64,000 nt of DNA from Algibacter amylolyticus (GTDB lineage Bacteria > Bacteroidota > Bacteroidia > Flavobacteriales > Flavobacteriaceae): the NCBI RefSeq assembly GCF_014202225.1, contig NZ_JACHGE010000003.1:230900-294899 (forward strand). Direction: 5' to 3'. Shown one piece after another: positions 55,098-62,402 of the stretch (the stretch's first letter is position 1; each line of letters opens with the position of its first letter). A program made the translations under genes and the position numbers. Under the pieces are notes generated by a model, which was not told where the DNA came from, did not search any database, and saw only the letters and a list, made by a program, of their open reading frames with translations.

Positions 55098-55538
55098 TGT
55101 AGATTGGTTGCTAAAAGCGAGGGGAGCCATTAAATAATGCGTAAATTTATTATCAACCAATGAATAAACCAAGAATATTTTAATAAAATAGATGAGAAGC
55201 AATACTAATTATATATTTATAAAAATATTATCTATTAGTTTCGTTTCTCTGCAATAAAACCACTCTTTTTTTGTGCTATATTACACCTTTAATAGGTGTG
55301 AAAATTAAAAGTAAATTAATAGGAGGATAGGGAAATTGAATACGTAAAAACTCGATTGAAGGCAGATAATCCAATTTATCTTTAAAAATTATAATCATTT
55401 TTTTGATTTTATTGCAGAAAACGCAACGAATCATGCATCCATTATAGATTTTATAAAAATAAAATAACAATGCAGTCTAAATTTTCGATTATCTGTATTA
55501 TAATTTAACTTTGTGTTCTTTAAAAATTTAAATTATTT
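55098..55538. other. Divergent spacer between fibre gene and leuC (441 bp)
   Basis: It holds an 8-bp inverted repeat ATTGGTTG/CAACCAAT (55103-55110, 55154-55161) in the probable leader of the fibre gene, a small hairpin ACACCT-TTAAT-AGGTGT near 55285-55301, and the leu promoter box at 55506. A 64-codon minus-strand frame (55276-55470) has no support. Confidence 0.55.
55484..55513 (+). promoter_or_regulatory. Candidate promoter of the leuCDAB operon
   Basis: TAACTTTG (55506-55513) matches TAnnTTTG exactly, with TTCG at 55484-55487 about 18 nt upstream as a degenerate -33 element. Transcription would start near 55520, only about 20 nt before the leuC ATG. Confidence 0.45.
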
Positions 55539-56933
55539 ATGAGCAAAACATTGTTTGACAAAGTATGGGATTCGCATGTTGTTAGAAATATTGCAGATGG
55601 ACCAGACATATTGTATATAGATCGTCATTTAATTCATGAAGTTACAAGTCCTGTAGCCTTTGTAGGGTTAGAAAGTAGAGGTTTGAGTGTTTTATACCCA
55701 GAGCGCACATTTGCGGTTGCAGATCATAACACCCCAACTATTAACCAACATTTACCAGTAGAAGATCCATTATCTGCTAATCAATTAAAAACATTAGAAG
55801 ATAACGCTAATAAGTACGGTATTAGTCACTGGGGATTAGGTCATGCAAATAATGGTATTGTTCACGTTGTAGGTCCTGAAAACGGAATTACAGTTCCTGG
55901 AGCTACAATTGTTTGTGGAGATTCACATACATCAACTCACGGTGCTTTTGGTGCTATTGCTTTTGGTATTGGAACTTCGGAGGTTGAAATGGTGCTTACT
56001 ACACAATGTATTATGCAGCCTAAGCCAAAGAAAATGCGTATTAGCGTTAATGGCACATTATATAAAGGTGTTACACCTAAAGATGTTGGTTTATATATCA
56101 TTTCAAAATTAACAACTTCTGGTGCTACTGGATATTTTGTTGAGTATGCAGGTGATGTTTTTGAAAACATGTCTATGGAAGGTCGTATGACGGTTTGTAA
56201 CTTATCTATCGAGATGGGTGCACGTGGTGGTATGATTGCTCCAGATGATAAAACTTTCGATTATATAAAAGGTCGTCCTAAAACACCTAAAGGTGCAGGT
56301 TGGGATACTGCTATGGAATATTGGAGTACATTAAAAACTGATGATGATGCTGTTTTTGATAAAGAAATAACTTTTGATGCTAACGATATTGAACCTATGA
56401 TTACATACGGTACAAATCCAGGTATGGGAATGGGAATTTCTAATAACATTCCAACTGCAGAATCTGTTGAAGGTGGTAAGGCAACTTACGATAAATCTTT
56501 AGCATACATGGGTTACGCAGAAAATGAGCAAATGATTGGTAAGAAAATCGATTACGTATTTATTGGTAGTTGTACCAATGGTCGTATTGAAGATTTTAGA
56601 GCGTTTGCATCTATTGTTAAAGGAAGAAAAAAGGCCGATAATGTAACAGCTTGGTTAGTTCCAGGTTCGCATATTGTTGAAGCTAAAATTAAAGAAGAAG
56701 GTTTACTTGATATTTTTGAAGAAGCTGGTTTTGTTTTAAGAGAACCAGGTTGTTCGGCTTGTTTAGCTATGAATGATGATAAAGTACCTGCAGGAAAATA
56801 TGCAGTAAGTACATCAAACAGAAACTTTGAAGGGCGTCAAGGACCAGGATCTAGAACGTTATTAGCTAGTCCATTAGTAGCTGCGGCTGCTGCGGTAACT
56901 GGTGTGGTAACAGACCCTAGAGAATTATTATAA
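55539..56933 (+). CDS. leuC: 3-isopropylmalate dehydratase large subunit
   Basis: A 464-residue aconitase-family protein. [32 protein letters not shown] and [13 protein letters not shown] contain the three Cys ligands of the [4Fe-4S] cluster. With LeuD it isomerises 2- to 3-isopropylmalate (and citramalate in some pathways). It is the first gene of the leu cluster, followed by leuD after a 108-bp spacer that forms a long hairpin. Confidence 0.97.
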   Translation: MSKTLFDKVWDSHVVRNIADGPDILYIDRHLIHEVTSPVAFVGLESRGLSVLYPERTFAVADHNTPTINQHLPVEDPLSANQLKTLEDNANKYGISHWGLGHANNGIVHVVGPENGITVPGATIVCGDSHTSTHGAFGAIAFGIGTSEVEMVLTTQCIMQPKPKKMRISVNGTLYKGVTPKDVGLYIISKLTTSGATGYFVEYAGDVFENMSMEGRMTVCNLSIEMGARGGMIAPDDKTFDYIKGRPKTPKGAGWDTAMEYWSTLKTDDDAVFDKEITFDANDIEPMITYGTNPGMGMGISNNIPTAESVEGGKATYDKSLAYMGYAENEQMIGKKIDYVFIGSCTNGRIEDFRAFASIVKGRKKADNVTAWLVPGSHIVEAKIKEEGLLDIFEEAGFVLREPGCSACLAMNDDKVPAGKYAVSTSNRNFEGRQGPGSRTLLASPLVAAAAAVTGVVTDPRELL

Positions 56934-57017
56934 ATAGTTATTGGCTAGTGGTTGTTGGTTATTAGTACTTAACAATCATGAAATTTTGAACATTAAAATG
57001 ATTACCCAATAACTATT
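56933..57017. repeat. Hairpin element between leuC and leuD
   Basis: Perfect 12-bp arms AATAGTTATTGG (56933-56944) and CCAATAACTATT (57006-57017) enclose 61 bp with nested AATCAT/ATGATT arms. The element lies inside the operon; there is no T-run. It is a repeat-like intergenic palindrome, perhaps affecting leuC:leuD mRNA levels. Confidence 0.6.
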
Positions 57018-57041
57018 AACAAAAAACGGATAACAAAAATT

Positions 57042-57638
57042 ATGGCTTACGATAAATTTACAACATTAACGAGTACTGCAGTTCCTTTACCAATAGAGAA
57101 TGTAGATACCGATCAAATTATACCAGCACGTTTTTTAAAAGCTACAACACGAGAAGGTTTTGGAGATAATTTATTTCGTGACTGGAGATACAATGGTGAT
57201 AATACACCAAAAAAGGATTTTGTTTTAAATAACCCTATCTACAAAGGAAAAATATTAGTAGGAGGAAAGAATTTTGGTTCTGGATCTTCTAGAGAGCATG
57301 CTGCATGGGCGGTTTACGATTATGGTTTCCGTTGTGTAGTATCTAGTTTCTTTGCAGATATTTTTAAAAATAACTGTTTAAACATTGGTGTATTACCAGT
57401 ACAAATTAGTCCAGAATTCTCCAACGAGATTTTTGAAGCTATATATGCTGATGCTAATACAGAGTTAGAAGTAAACCTAGAGAAACAAACCATTACATTA
57501 TTATCTTCTGGTACATCTGAATCTTTTGATATTAATGGTTACAAAAAAGGTAACATGCTAAATGGATTTGATGATATCGACTATTTACAAAGCATGAAAA
57601 GTGAGATTGAAACATTCACAGAATCTCGTCCTTTCTAA
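57042..57638 (+). CDS. leuD: 3-isopropylmalate dehydratase small subunit
   Basis: A 198-residue swivel-domain protein. NVDTDQIIPARFLKATTREGF, GGKNFGSGSSREHAAWA and GFRCVVSSFFADIFKNNCLN are the LeuD signatures. It pairs with LeuC. It is separated from leuA by 3 bp. Confidence 0.97.
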   Translation: MAYDKFTTLTSTAVPLPIENVDTDQIIPARFLKATTREGFGDNLFRDWRYNGDNTPKKDFVLNNPIYKGKILVGGKNFGSGSSREHAAWAVYDYGFRCVVSSFFADIFKNNCLNIGVLPVQISPEFSNEIFEAIYADANTELEVNLEKQTITLLSSGTSESFDINGYKKGNMLNGFDDIDYLQSMKSEIETFTESRPF

Positions 57639-57641
57639 ATA

Positions 57642-59162
57642 ATGGCGGTAAAACGAATTGAAATAATGGATACGACATTGCGCGATGGTGAGCAAACCTC
57701 GAGCGTGTCGTTTTCTGCTTCTGAGAAACTTACAATTGCTAAGCTTTTACTTGAAGAGTTAAAGGTAGATCGTATTGAAATTGCATCGGCACGTGTGAGT
57801 GAAGGTGAACTTCAGGCGGTTAAAGATGTTACCAATTGGGCATCTAAAAACAACCATTTACAAGCGGTTGAAGTTTTAACTTTTGTTGATAAAGGCGTGT
57901 CTATTAATTGGATGCTTGAAGCAGGAGCAAAGGTTCAAAACCTATTAACTAAAGGTTCGTTAAATCATTTAACTCATCAGCTTAAAAAAACTCCTAATCA
58001 GCACTTTAGCGAAATTGAAGAGAATATTCAATTAGCTGAAAAGCATGGTATAGCTACCAACGTTTATTTAGAAGATTGGAGTAATGGTATGCGCAACTCT
58101 AAAGCTTACGTTTTTGAGTTTTTAGAGTTTTTATCTAGGCAACCCGTTAAGCGTATAATGCTACCTGATACATTAGGTGTTTTAACCCCACAGGAATCTT
58201 ACGATTTTATAAAAGAAATAAAGGATTTATATCCGAATTTACATTTTGATTTCCATGCGCACAACGATTATGATTTGGGCGTATCGAACGTTATGGAAGG
58301 TTTAAAAGCTGGTGCCGATGGTTTACATTTAACTGTAAACGGTATGGGCGAACGTGCAGGAAACGCGCCTATGGCAAGTAGTATTGCTGTAATTAACGAT
58401 TTTATGCCAGAGATAGAAATTGGTGTAAACGAAACGTTTTTATTTACCATTAGTAAATTGGTTGAAACTTTTTCGGGTGTAATGATTCCATCTAACAAAC
58501 CTGTTGTTGGTGCTAATGTATTTACACAAACAGCTGGTATTCATGCCGATGGCGATAATAAAAACAACCTGTATTTTAGCGAGTTAATGCCAGAACGTTT
58601 TGGTAGAACACGCCAATATGCATTAGGAAAATCGTCGGGAAAGGCCAATATACAGAAGAATTTACAGGAATTAGGACTTCAGCTTAATGATGAAGACTTA
58701 AAGAAAGTAACCCAACGAATTATTGAGTTGGGCGATAAAAAACAAGTGGTTACCAAGGAGGATTTACCATATATCATTTCAGATGTTTTAGATAGAACTT
58801 ACGAAGAGAAAGTTAAGGTAAATAGCTATGTTTTAACACACTCTAAAGGTTTAAAGCCATCTACAACAGTTTCTATTACTATAAATAATGAGACTTTTGA
58901 AGAGAGCTCGCAAGGCGATGGACAATTTGATGCTTTTATGAATGCCATTAAAAGGGTGTTTAAAAAGAAGAAATTGGAGCTGGCCGCTTTAATTGATTAC
59001 GCGGTTAGAATACCACCAGGAAGTAACTCGGACGCTTTGTGTGAAACGATTATTACTTGGAGAAATAGTAGTGGCGAATTTAAAACGCGTGGTTTAGATA
59101 GTGACCAAACGGTATCGGCAATAAAGGCTACTGAGAAGATGCTGAATATTATTGTGAGTTAG
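57642..59162 (+). CDS. leuA: 2-isopropylmalate synthase family protein (LeuA/CimA-like)
   Basis: A 506-residue DRE-TIM enzyme. IMDTTLRDGEQTSSVSFS holds the DRE metal motif; DFHAHNDYDLGVSN and GMGERAGNAPM complete the active site; IHADGDNK and GKSSGKANI mark the subdomain boundary. The C-terminal 120 residues (KPSTTVSITINNETFE, GDGQFDAFMNAIKRV) are a LeuA dimer regulatory domain, normally the leucine-binding site. The operon position between leuD and leuB argues for 2-isopropylmalate synthase; a citramalate synthase activity cannot be excluded from sequence. A structured repeat element separates it from leuB. Confidence 0.88.
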   Translation: MAVKRIEIMDTTLRDGEQTSSVSFSASEKLTIAKLLLEELKVDRIEIASARVSEGELQAVKDVTNWASKNNHLQAVEVLTFVDKGVSINWMLEAGAKVQNLLTKGSLNHLTHQLKKTPNQHFSEIEENIQLAEKHGIATNVYLEDWSNGMRNSKAYVFEFLEFLSRQPVKRIMLPDTLGVLTPQESYDFIKEIKDLYPNLHFDFHAHNDYDLGVSNVMEGLKAGADGLHLTVNGMGERAGNAPMASSIAVINDFMPEIEIGVNETFLFTISKLVETFSGVMIPSNKPVVGANVFTQTAGIHADGDNKNNLYFSELMPERFGRTRQYALGKSSGKANIQKNLQELGLQLNDEDLKKVTQRIIELGDKKQVVTKEDLPYIISDVLDRTYEEKVKVNSYVLTHSKGLKPSTTVSITINNETFEESSQGDGQFDAFMNAIKRVFKKKKLELAALIDYAVRIPPGSNSDALCETIITWRNSSGEFKTRGLDSDQTVSAIKATEKMLNIIVS

Positions 59163-59219
59163 AACGTATGACGGATTACTGAAAACCGAGGACTATAACT
59201 AAAGCCTGCAAACTTGCCC

Positions 59220-59345
59220 GCGTTAGGGATTGAACGGCATGTTTGAGCTCGCCGACGGTAGGAGGAAGCGAGTAGTGAAAGCCCGACTTTTTGCGATCCT
59301 GCGAGGTTTTTAAAACCTTGTAGGTATGAGTGAAAAGGAACGCCC
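59220..59345 (-). repeat. Structured dispersed element, copy 2, inside the leu operon
   Basis: About 126 bp, GC-richer than the flanks, running from GCGTTAGGGATTG to GGAACGCCC on the plus strand, the reverse orientation of copy 1 at 36549. Shared blocks in order: GCGTTAGGGATTG, CGGCAT, GAGCTC/GAAGCTC, AGCGA, AAAGCCCGAC, AACGCCC. The variable interiors form different hairpins: CTCGC/GCGAG (59248-59252, 59268-59272) and AGGTTT/AAACCT (near 59304-59318). The two minus-strand frames that cross it are spurious. Confidence 0.75.
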
Positions 59346-59414
59346 AAATGCTCGAATAAAATCGGGACACTTAGAGTAACAAAAATTATAAATTAAAGAT
59401 TAAAATAAATAAAG

Positions 59415-60473
59415 ATGAAATTTAATATTGCAGTTTTAGCAGGTGATGGCATTGGACCTGAAGTAATGGATCAAGCTCAAAAAGTTAGTGAAGCGGTTGC
59501 AAAGAAATTTGGACATGAAATTACGTGGAAACCAGCATTAACAGGTGCGGCGGCAATTGATGCGGTTGGAGAACCTTACCCAGATAGTACGCATCAAGTT
59601 TGTTTGGCTTCGGATGCTGTTTTATTTGGTGCTATTGGTTTGCCAAGATTTGATAATGATCCTTCGGCAAAAGTTAGACCGGAAAATGGTTTGTTACAAA
59701 TGCGTAAACAACTTGGTTTATTTGCTAATTTACGTCCAACATTTACGTTTCCATCGTTATTGGATAAATCGCCATTAAAACAAGAACGTATTGAAGGTAC
59801 CGATTTGGTGTTTTTACGTGAGTTAACTGGTGGTATTTACTTTGGTGAAAAAGGTAGAAGAGACGGTGGAGAAACCGCTTTTGACAACTGTGTTTATACA
59901 CGTGTTGAAGTACAACGTTTGGCTAAAAAAGGTTTTGAATTAGCAATGACACGTTCTAAAAGATTATGTTGTGTTGATAAGGCAAACGTTATGGAAACGT
60001 CTCGTTTATGGAGAGAAACTGTTCAGGCTATGGAAAAAGATTATCCTGAAGTTGAAGTAAGTTATGAGTTGGTTGATGCAGTTGCTATGCGTTTGGTACA
60101 ATGGCCAAATAGCTACGATGTGTTAATTACTGAAAACTTATTTGGTGATATTTTAACGGATGAGGCTTCGGTTATTTCTGGATCTATGGGATTAATGCCA
60201 TCGGCATCTATGGGGTCTGATATTTCTTTATTTGAGCCAATACACGGGTCTTACCCTCAAGCAACTGGTTTAAATATTGCTAACCCAATGGCTATGGTTT
60301 TATCTGCTGCCATGATGTTTGAAATAGCATTTAACTTACCGGAAGAAGGAAAAGTAATTAGAGATGCTGTAAATAAAGCTTTAGCTGAAGGTATTGTTAC
60401 TGAAGATTTAGCTGATGGTGGAAAAGCATACGGAACTAAAGAAGTTGGCGATTTTTTAGCTGCTAATATCTAG
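59415..60473 (+). CDS. leuB: 3-isopropylmalate dehydrogenase
   Basis: A 352-residue protein. LAGDGIGPEVMDQA at the N-terminus, RELTGGIYFGEKGRR, MTRSKRLCCVDKANVMETSRLWR (read as VDKANVMETSRLWR), ENLFGDILTDEASVISGSMG (20 residues) and FEPIHGSYPQATGLNIANP supply Mg2+, substrate and NAD+ binding residues. It oxidises and decarboxylates 3-isopropylmalate. It ends the leu operon, followed by a strong terminator. The 252-bp gap before it carries a dispersed element. Confidence 0.97.
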   Translation: MKFNIAVLAGDGIGPEVMDQAQKVSEAVAKKFGHEITWKPALTGAAAIDAVGEPYPDSTHQVCLASDAVLFGAIGLPRFDNDPSAKVRPENGLLQMRKQLGLFANLRPTFTFPSLLDKSPLKQERIEGTDLVFLRELTGGIYFGEKGRRDGGETAFDNCVYTRVEVQRLAKKGFELAMTRSKRLCCVDKANVMETSRLWRETVQAMEKDYPEVEVSYELVDAVAMRLVQWPNSYDVLITENLFGDILTDEASVISGSMGLMPSASMGSDISLFEPIHGSYPQATGLNIANPMAMVLSAAMMFEIAFNLPEEGKVIRDAVNKALAEGIVTEDLADGGKAYGTKEVGDFLAANI

Positions 60474-60501
60474 AGTTAAACGATTTAATAGTATATTATT
60501 G

Positions 60502-60537
60502 AAAAGGATTCTGTATTTTAATACAGAATCCTTTTTT
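60502..60537 (+). terminator. Strong terminator after leuB
   Basis: AAAAGGATTCTGTAT (60502-60516), loop TTTA, ATACAGAATCCTTTT (60521-60535): a perfect 15-bp stem followed by Ts. The next gene starts only 7 bp after it, so that gene must have its own expression signals or depend on readthrough. Confidence 0.95.
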
Positions 60538-60543
60538 ATTACT

Positions 60544-62154
60544 ATGAAAATAAACTTACTATTAGTTTTTGGTTTTTTATTACAATCTACATTCGCTCAA
60601 AATATAGGAGATTTTACCTCCGTAGCAAGTGGTGTAAGAACATCTGAATTTATAATTCCATCTACACACTCCTTTCAAAGTATTATAGAGGTTGGCGATG
60701 CTTTAACTGAAGGAGGCACTTTACAGAGAAATCCTGATTTTACGGGCTACGTACCAATTGCTAACAGTAGTGTTAATGGCTATTTGAGTATTAATTCTGA
60801 AATTTATCCTGGAGCCGTAGCCATTTTAGATATTAACTTTAATGGCACCACAAAATTTTGGGAAACAACATTTTCTGAAGCCGTAGATTTTTCTTTGGTA
60901 GCAGGTACGGCTGCTAATTGCTCGGGAACTGTTACCCCTTGGGGCACGATTATTTCTTCGGAAGAATTACCTATTTCTACCGATAGTAACGGTGATTCTT
61001 ATAATGATACTGGTTGGAATGTTGAAATTGATCCGGTTACTAAAACCGTAATAAACAATCAGAAATTATGGTCCATGGGAAATTTTTCTCATGAAAATGT
61101 GGCTATCCACCCTAATCATAGAACGGTTTATCAAGGCGCAGATGTAATAGTATCTGGGCAGCTAGGTTATCTTTATAAGTTTGTTGCTACACATGCTCAA
61201 GATTTAAACGATGGACTACTTTATGTTTATAAAGGCTCTAAAAATGGTACAGGACAATGGGTTTTATTACCAAATACAACGATAGCTGAACGTAATGATA
61301 CTTATGCAAGAAGTGGTGCGGACCCCGACATCTCGGACAGTGACACTAATTACGCCAATGCGACGGTATTTAATGGAGTAGAAGATGTTGAAGTTGGTCC
61401 AGATGGTTGGGTGTATTTTGCTGTTAAAGGTGCTCCAGATAGGCGTGTTTATAGATTTCAAGATTCAGATCCTTTAGAAACTACAAACTCTGTGGTAATT
61501 ATGGAAACCTTTGTGGGAAATACTGATGCAAATCAAAATATAGAATATAATATAAATGATGGCACTAGCACGTCAGCAGTCGCATGGGGTGGTGGCAGCG
61601 ATAATTTAGCTTTTGATGACCAAGGTAATTTATGGGTTTTTCAGGACGGAGACGAGCATTATATTTGGGTTGTAAAACAAGGACACACGCAAGCGAACCC
61701 TAAAGTGGAATTATTTGGTAGAACTCCAATTGGATCAGAGCCAACAGGAATTACATTTTCTCCTGATTATAAATATTTATTTATGTCTATTCAACATCCA
61801 GACTCTGAAAATGTAGCAAACCAACAAGATGCAGAAGGCAAAATTTTAGATTTTAATAAAGGGACGGTACTAGTAATTTCGCGTAATGAAAACTTTGGTA
61901 CCACATTACATACTAAAAGCGCTATTCTGAAGGATTTTAAAATAATACCAAACCCTATAAAGTCCATTAAAAAAATTAAGGTTGAAGGCTATCAAATTAA
62001 TAATATTAAATTATATACGATTTTAGGCAAAGAACTTTTAAATCAAGATTATAATGATTTAAATAAAATAGAATTGGACCTTAAGCGTTTAACTTCAGGA
62101 CTATATATTATCAAGATTAATAACGCTACCAGTAAAAAAATAATTATAGACTAA
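60544..62154 (+). CDS. PhoX-like phosphatase with type IX secretion sorting domain
   Basis: The protein is 536 residues from the ATG at 60544; a longer frame from TTG 60499 would be encoded by the leuB terminator and is rejected. It has a signal peptide (KINLLLVFGFLLQSTFAQ). The body matches the PhoX/DUF839 beta-propeller: NCSGTVTPWGTIISSEE, NFSHENVAIHPNHRTVYQGAD (two parts), GVEDVEVGPDGWVYFA, GGGSDNLAFDDQGNLWVF and GITFSPDYKYLFMSIQHPDS. PhoX uses Fe and Ca to hydrolyse phosphate esters. The last 70 residues (IIPNPIKSIKKI, LTSGLYIIKINNATSKKIII) are a type A C-terminal sorting domain, so export by the type IX system is expected. PhoX itself is usually Tat-exported; here the signal lacks a twin Arg. 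Confidence 0.85.
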   Translation: MKINLLLVFGFLLQSTFAQNIGDFTSVASGVRTSEFIIPSTHSFQSIIEVGDALTEGGTLQRNPDFTGYVPIANSSVNGYLSINSEIYPGAVAILDINFNGTTKFWETTFSEAVDFSLVAGTAANCSGTVTPWGTIISSEELPISTDSNGDSYNDTGWNVEIDPVTKTVINNQKLWSMGNFSHENVAIHPNHRTVYQGADVIVSGQLGYLYKFVATHAQDLNDGLLYVYKGSKNGTGQWVLLPNTTIAERNDTYARSGADPDISDSDTNYANATVFNGVEDVEVGPDGWVYFAVKGAPDRRVYRFQDSDPLETTNSVVIMETFVGNTDANQNIEYNINDGTSTSAVAWGGGSDNLAFDDQGNLWVFQDGDEHYIWVVKQGHTQANPKVELFGRTPIGSEPTGITFSPDYKYLFMSIQHPDSENVANQQDAEGKILDFNKGTVLVISRNENFGTTLHTKSAILKDFKIIPNPIKSIKKIKVEGYQINNIKLYTILGKELLNQDYNDLNKIELDLKRLTSGLYIIKINNATSKKIIID

Positions 62155-62263
62155 GATCATTAGTTTTAAAGCTACTACTACTTGGTAACTCAAAAATTTC
62201 CAAATAGAAATAGGGCAGGGCAGCAATAAGATGATCGAAGACACTCGTGATTAATTTAAAATC

Positions 62264-62296
62264 AAAACCCTTTTTACAACCCATTAACAAGGGTTT
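62264..62296. repeat. Inverted repeat in the phosphatase/SprB-repeat gene spacer
   Basis: AACCCTT (62266-62272) and AAGGGTT (62289-62295), extended by flanking A/T, enclose 16 nt. It lacks a T-run. It may act with the terminator at 62340-62376. Confidence 0.4.
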
Positions 62297-62339
62297 ATGT
62301 CAAGTTATTCACACTAAATATTTAGATGAAATCATATAA

Positions 62340-62376
62340 AAAAAGCGTGAACTCTAATTTAGAATTCACGCTTTTT
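62340..62376. terminator. Bidirectional terminator between convergent genes
   Basis: AAAAAGCGTGAA (62340-62351) and TTCACGCTTTTT (62365-62376) form a perfect 12-bp stem, with a further inner TCTAA/TTAGA pairing. A- and T-runs flank both sides, fitting termination of both the phosphatase gene and the SprB-repeat gene. Confidence 0.9.
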
Positions 62377-62402
62377 ACAAACTATTTTGAAATTTATAAA
62401 TA

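Noticed and set aside
55276..55470. 64-codon ORF on the minus strand upstream of leuC
   Set aside because: No family, an Ile/Phe/Lys-rich composition as expected from AT-rich non-coding DNA, and overlap with the leu control region.
55470..55508. A 12-codon frame upstream of leuC with five Ile codons, looking like an attenuation leader peptide
   Set aside because: It lies upstream of, and overlaps, the best promoter box (55506-55513), so it would not be transcribed in the leu mRNA, and no terminator/antiterminator pair separates it from leuC.
59159..59370. Two short minus-strand ORFs in the leuA-leuB gap
   Set aside because: Both read through the structured repeat element and their products look random.
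60499..60543. N-terminal extension of the PhoX-like protein from a TTG codon
   Set aside because: It is encoded by the leuB terminator hairpin and would place 15 residues before a good signal peptide.
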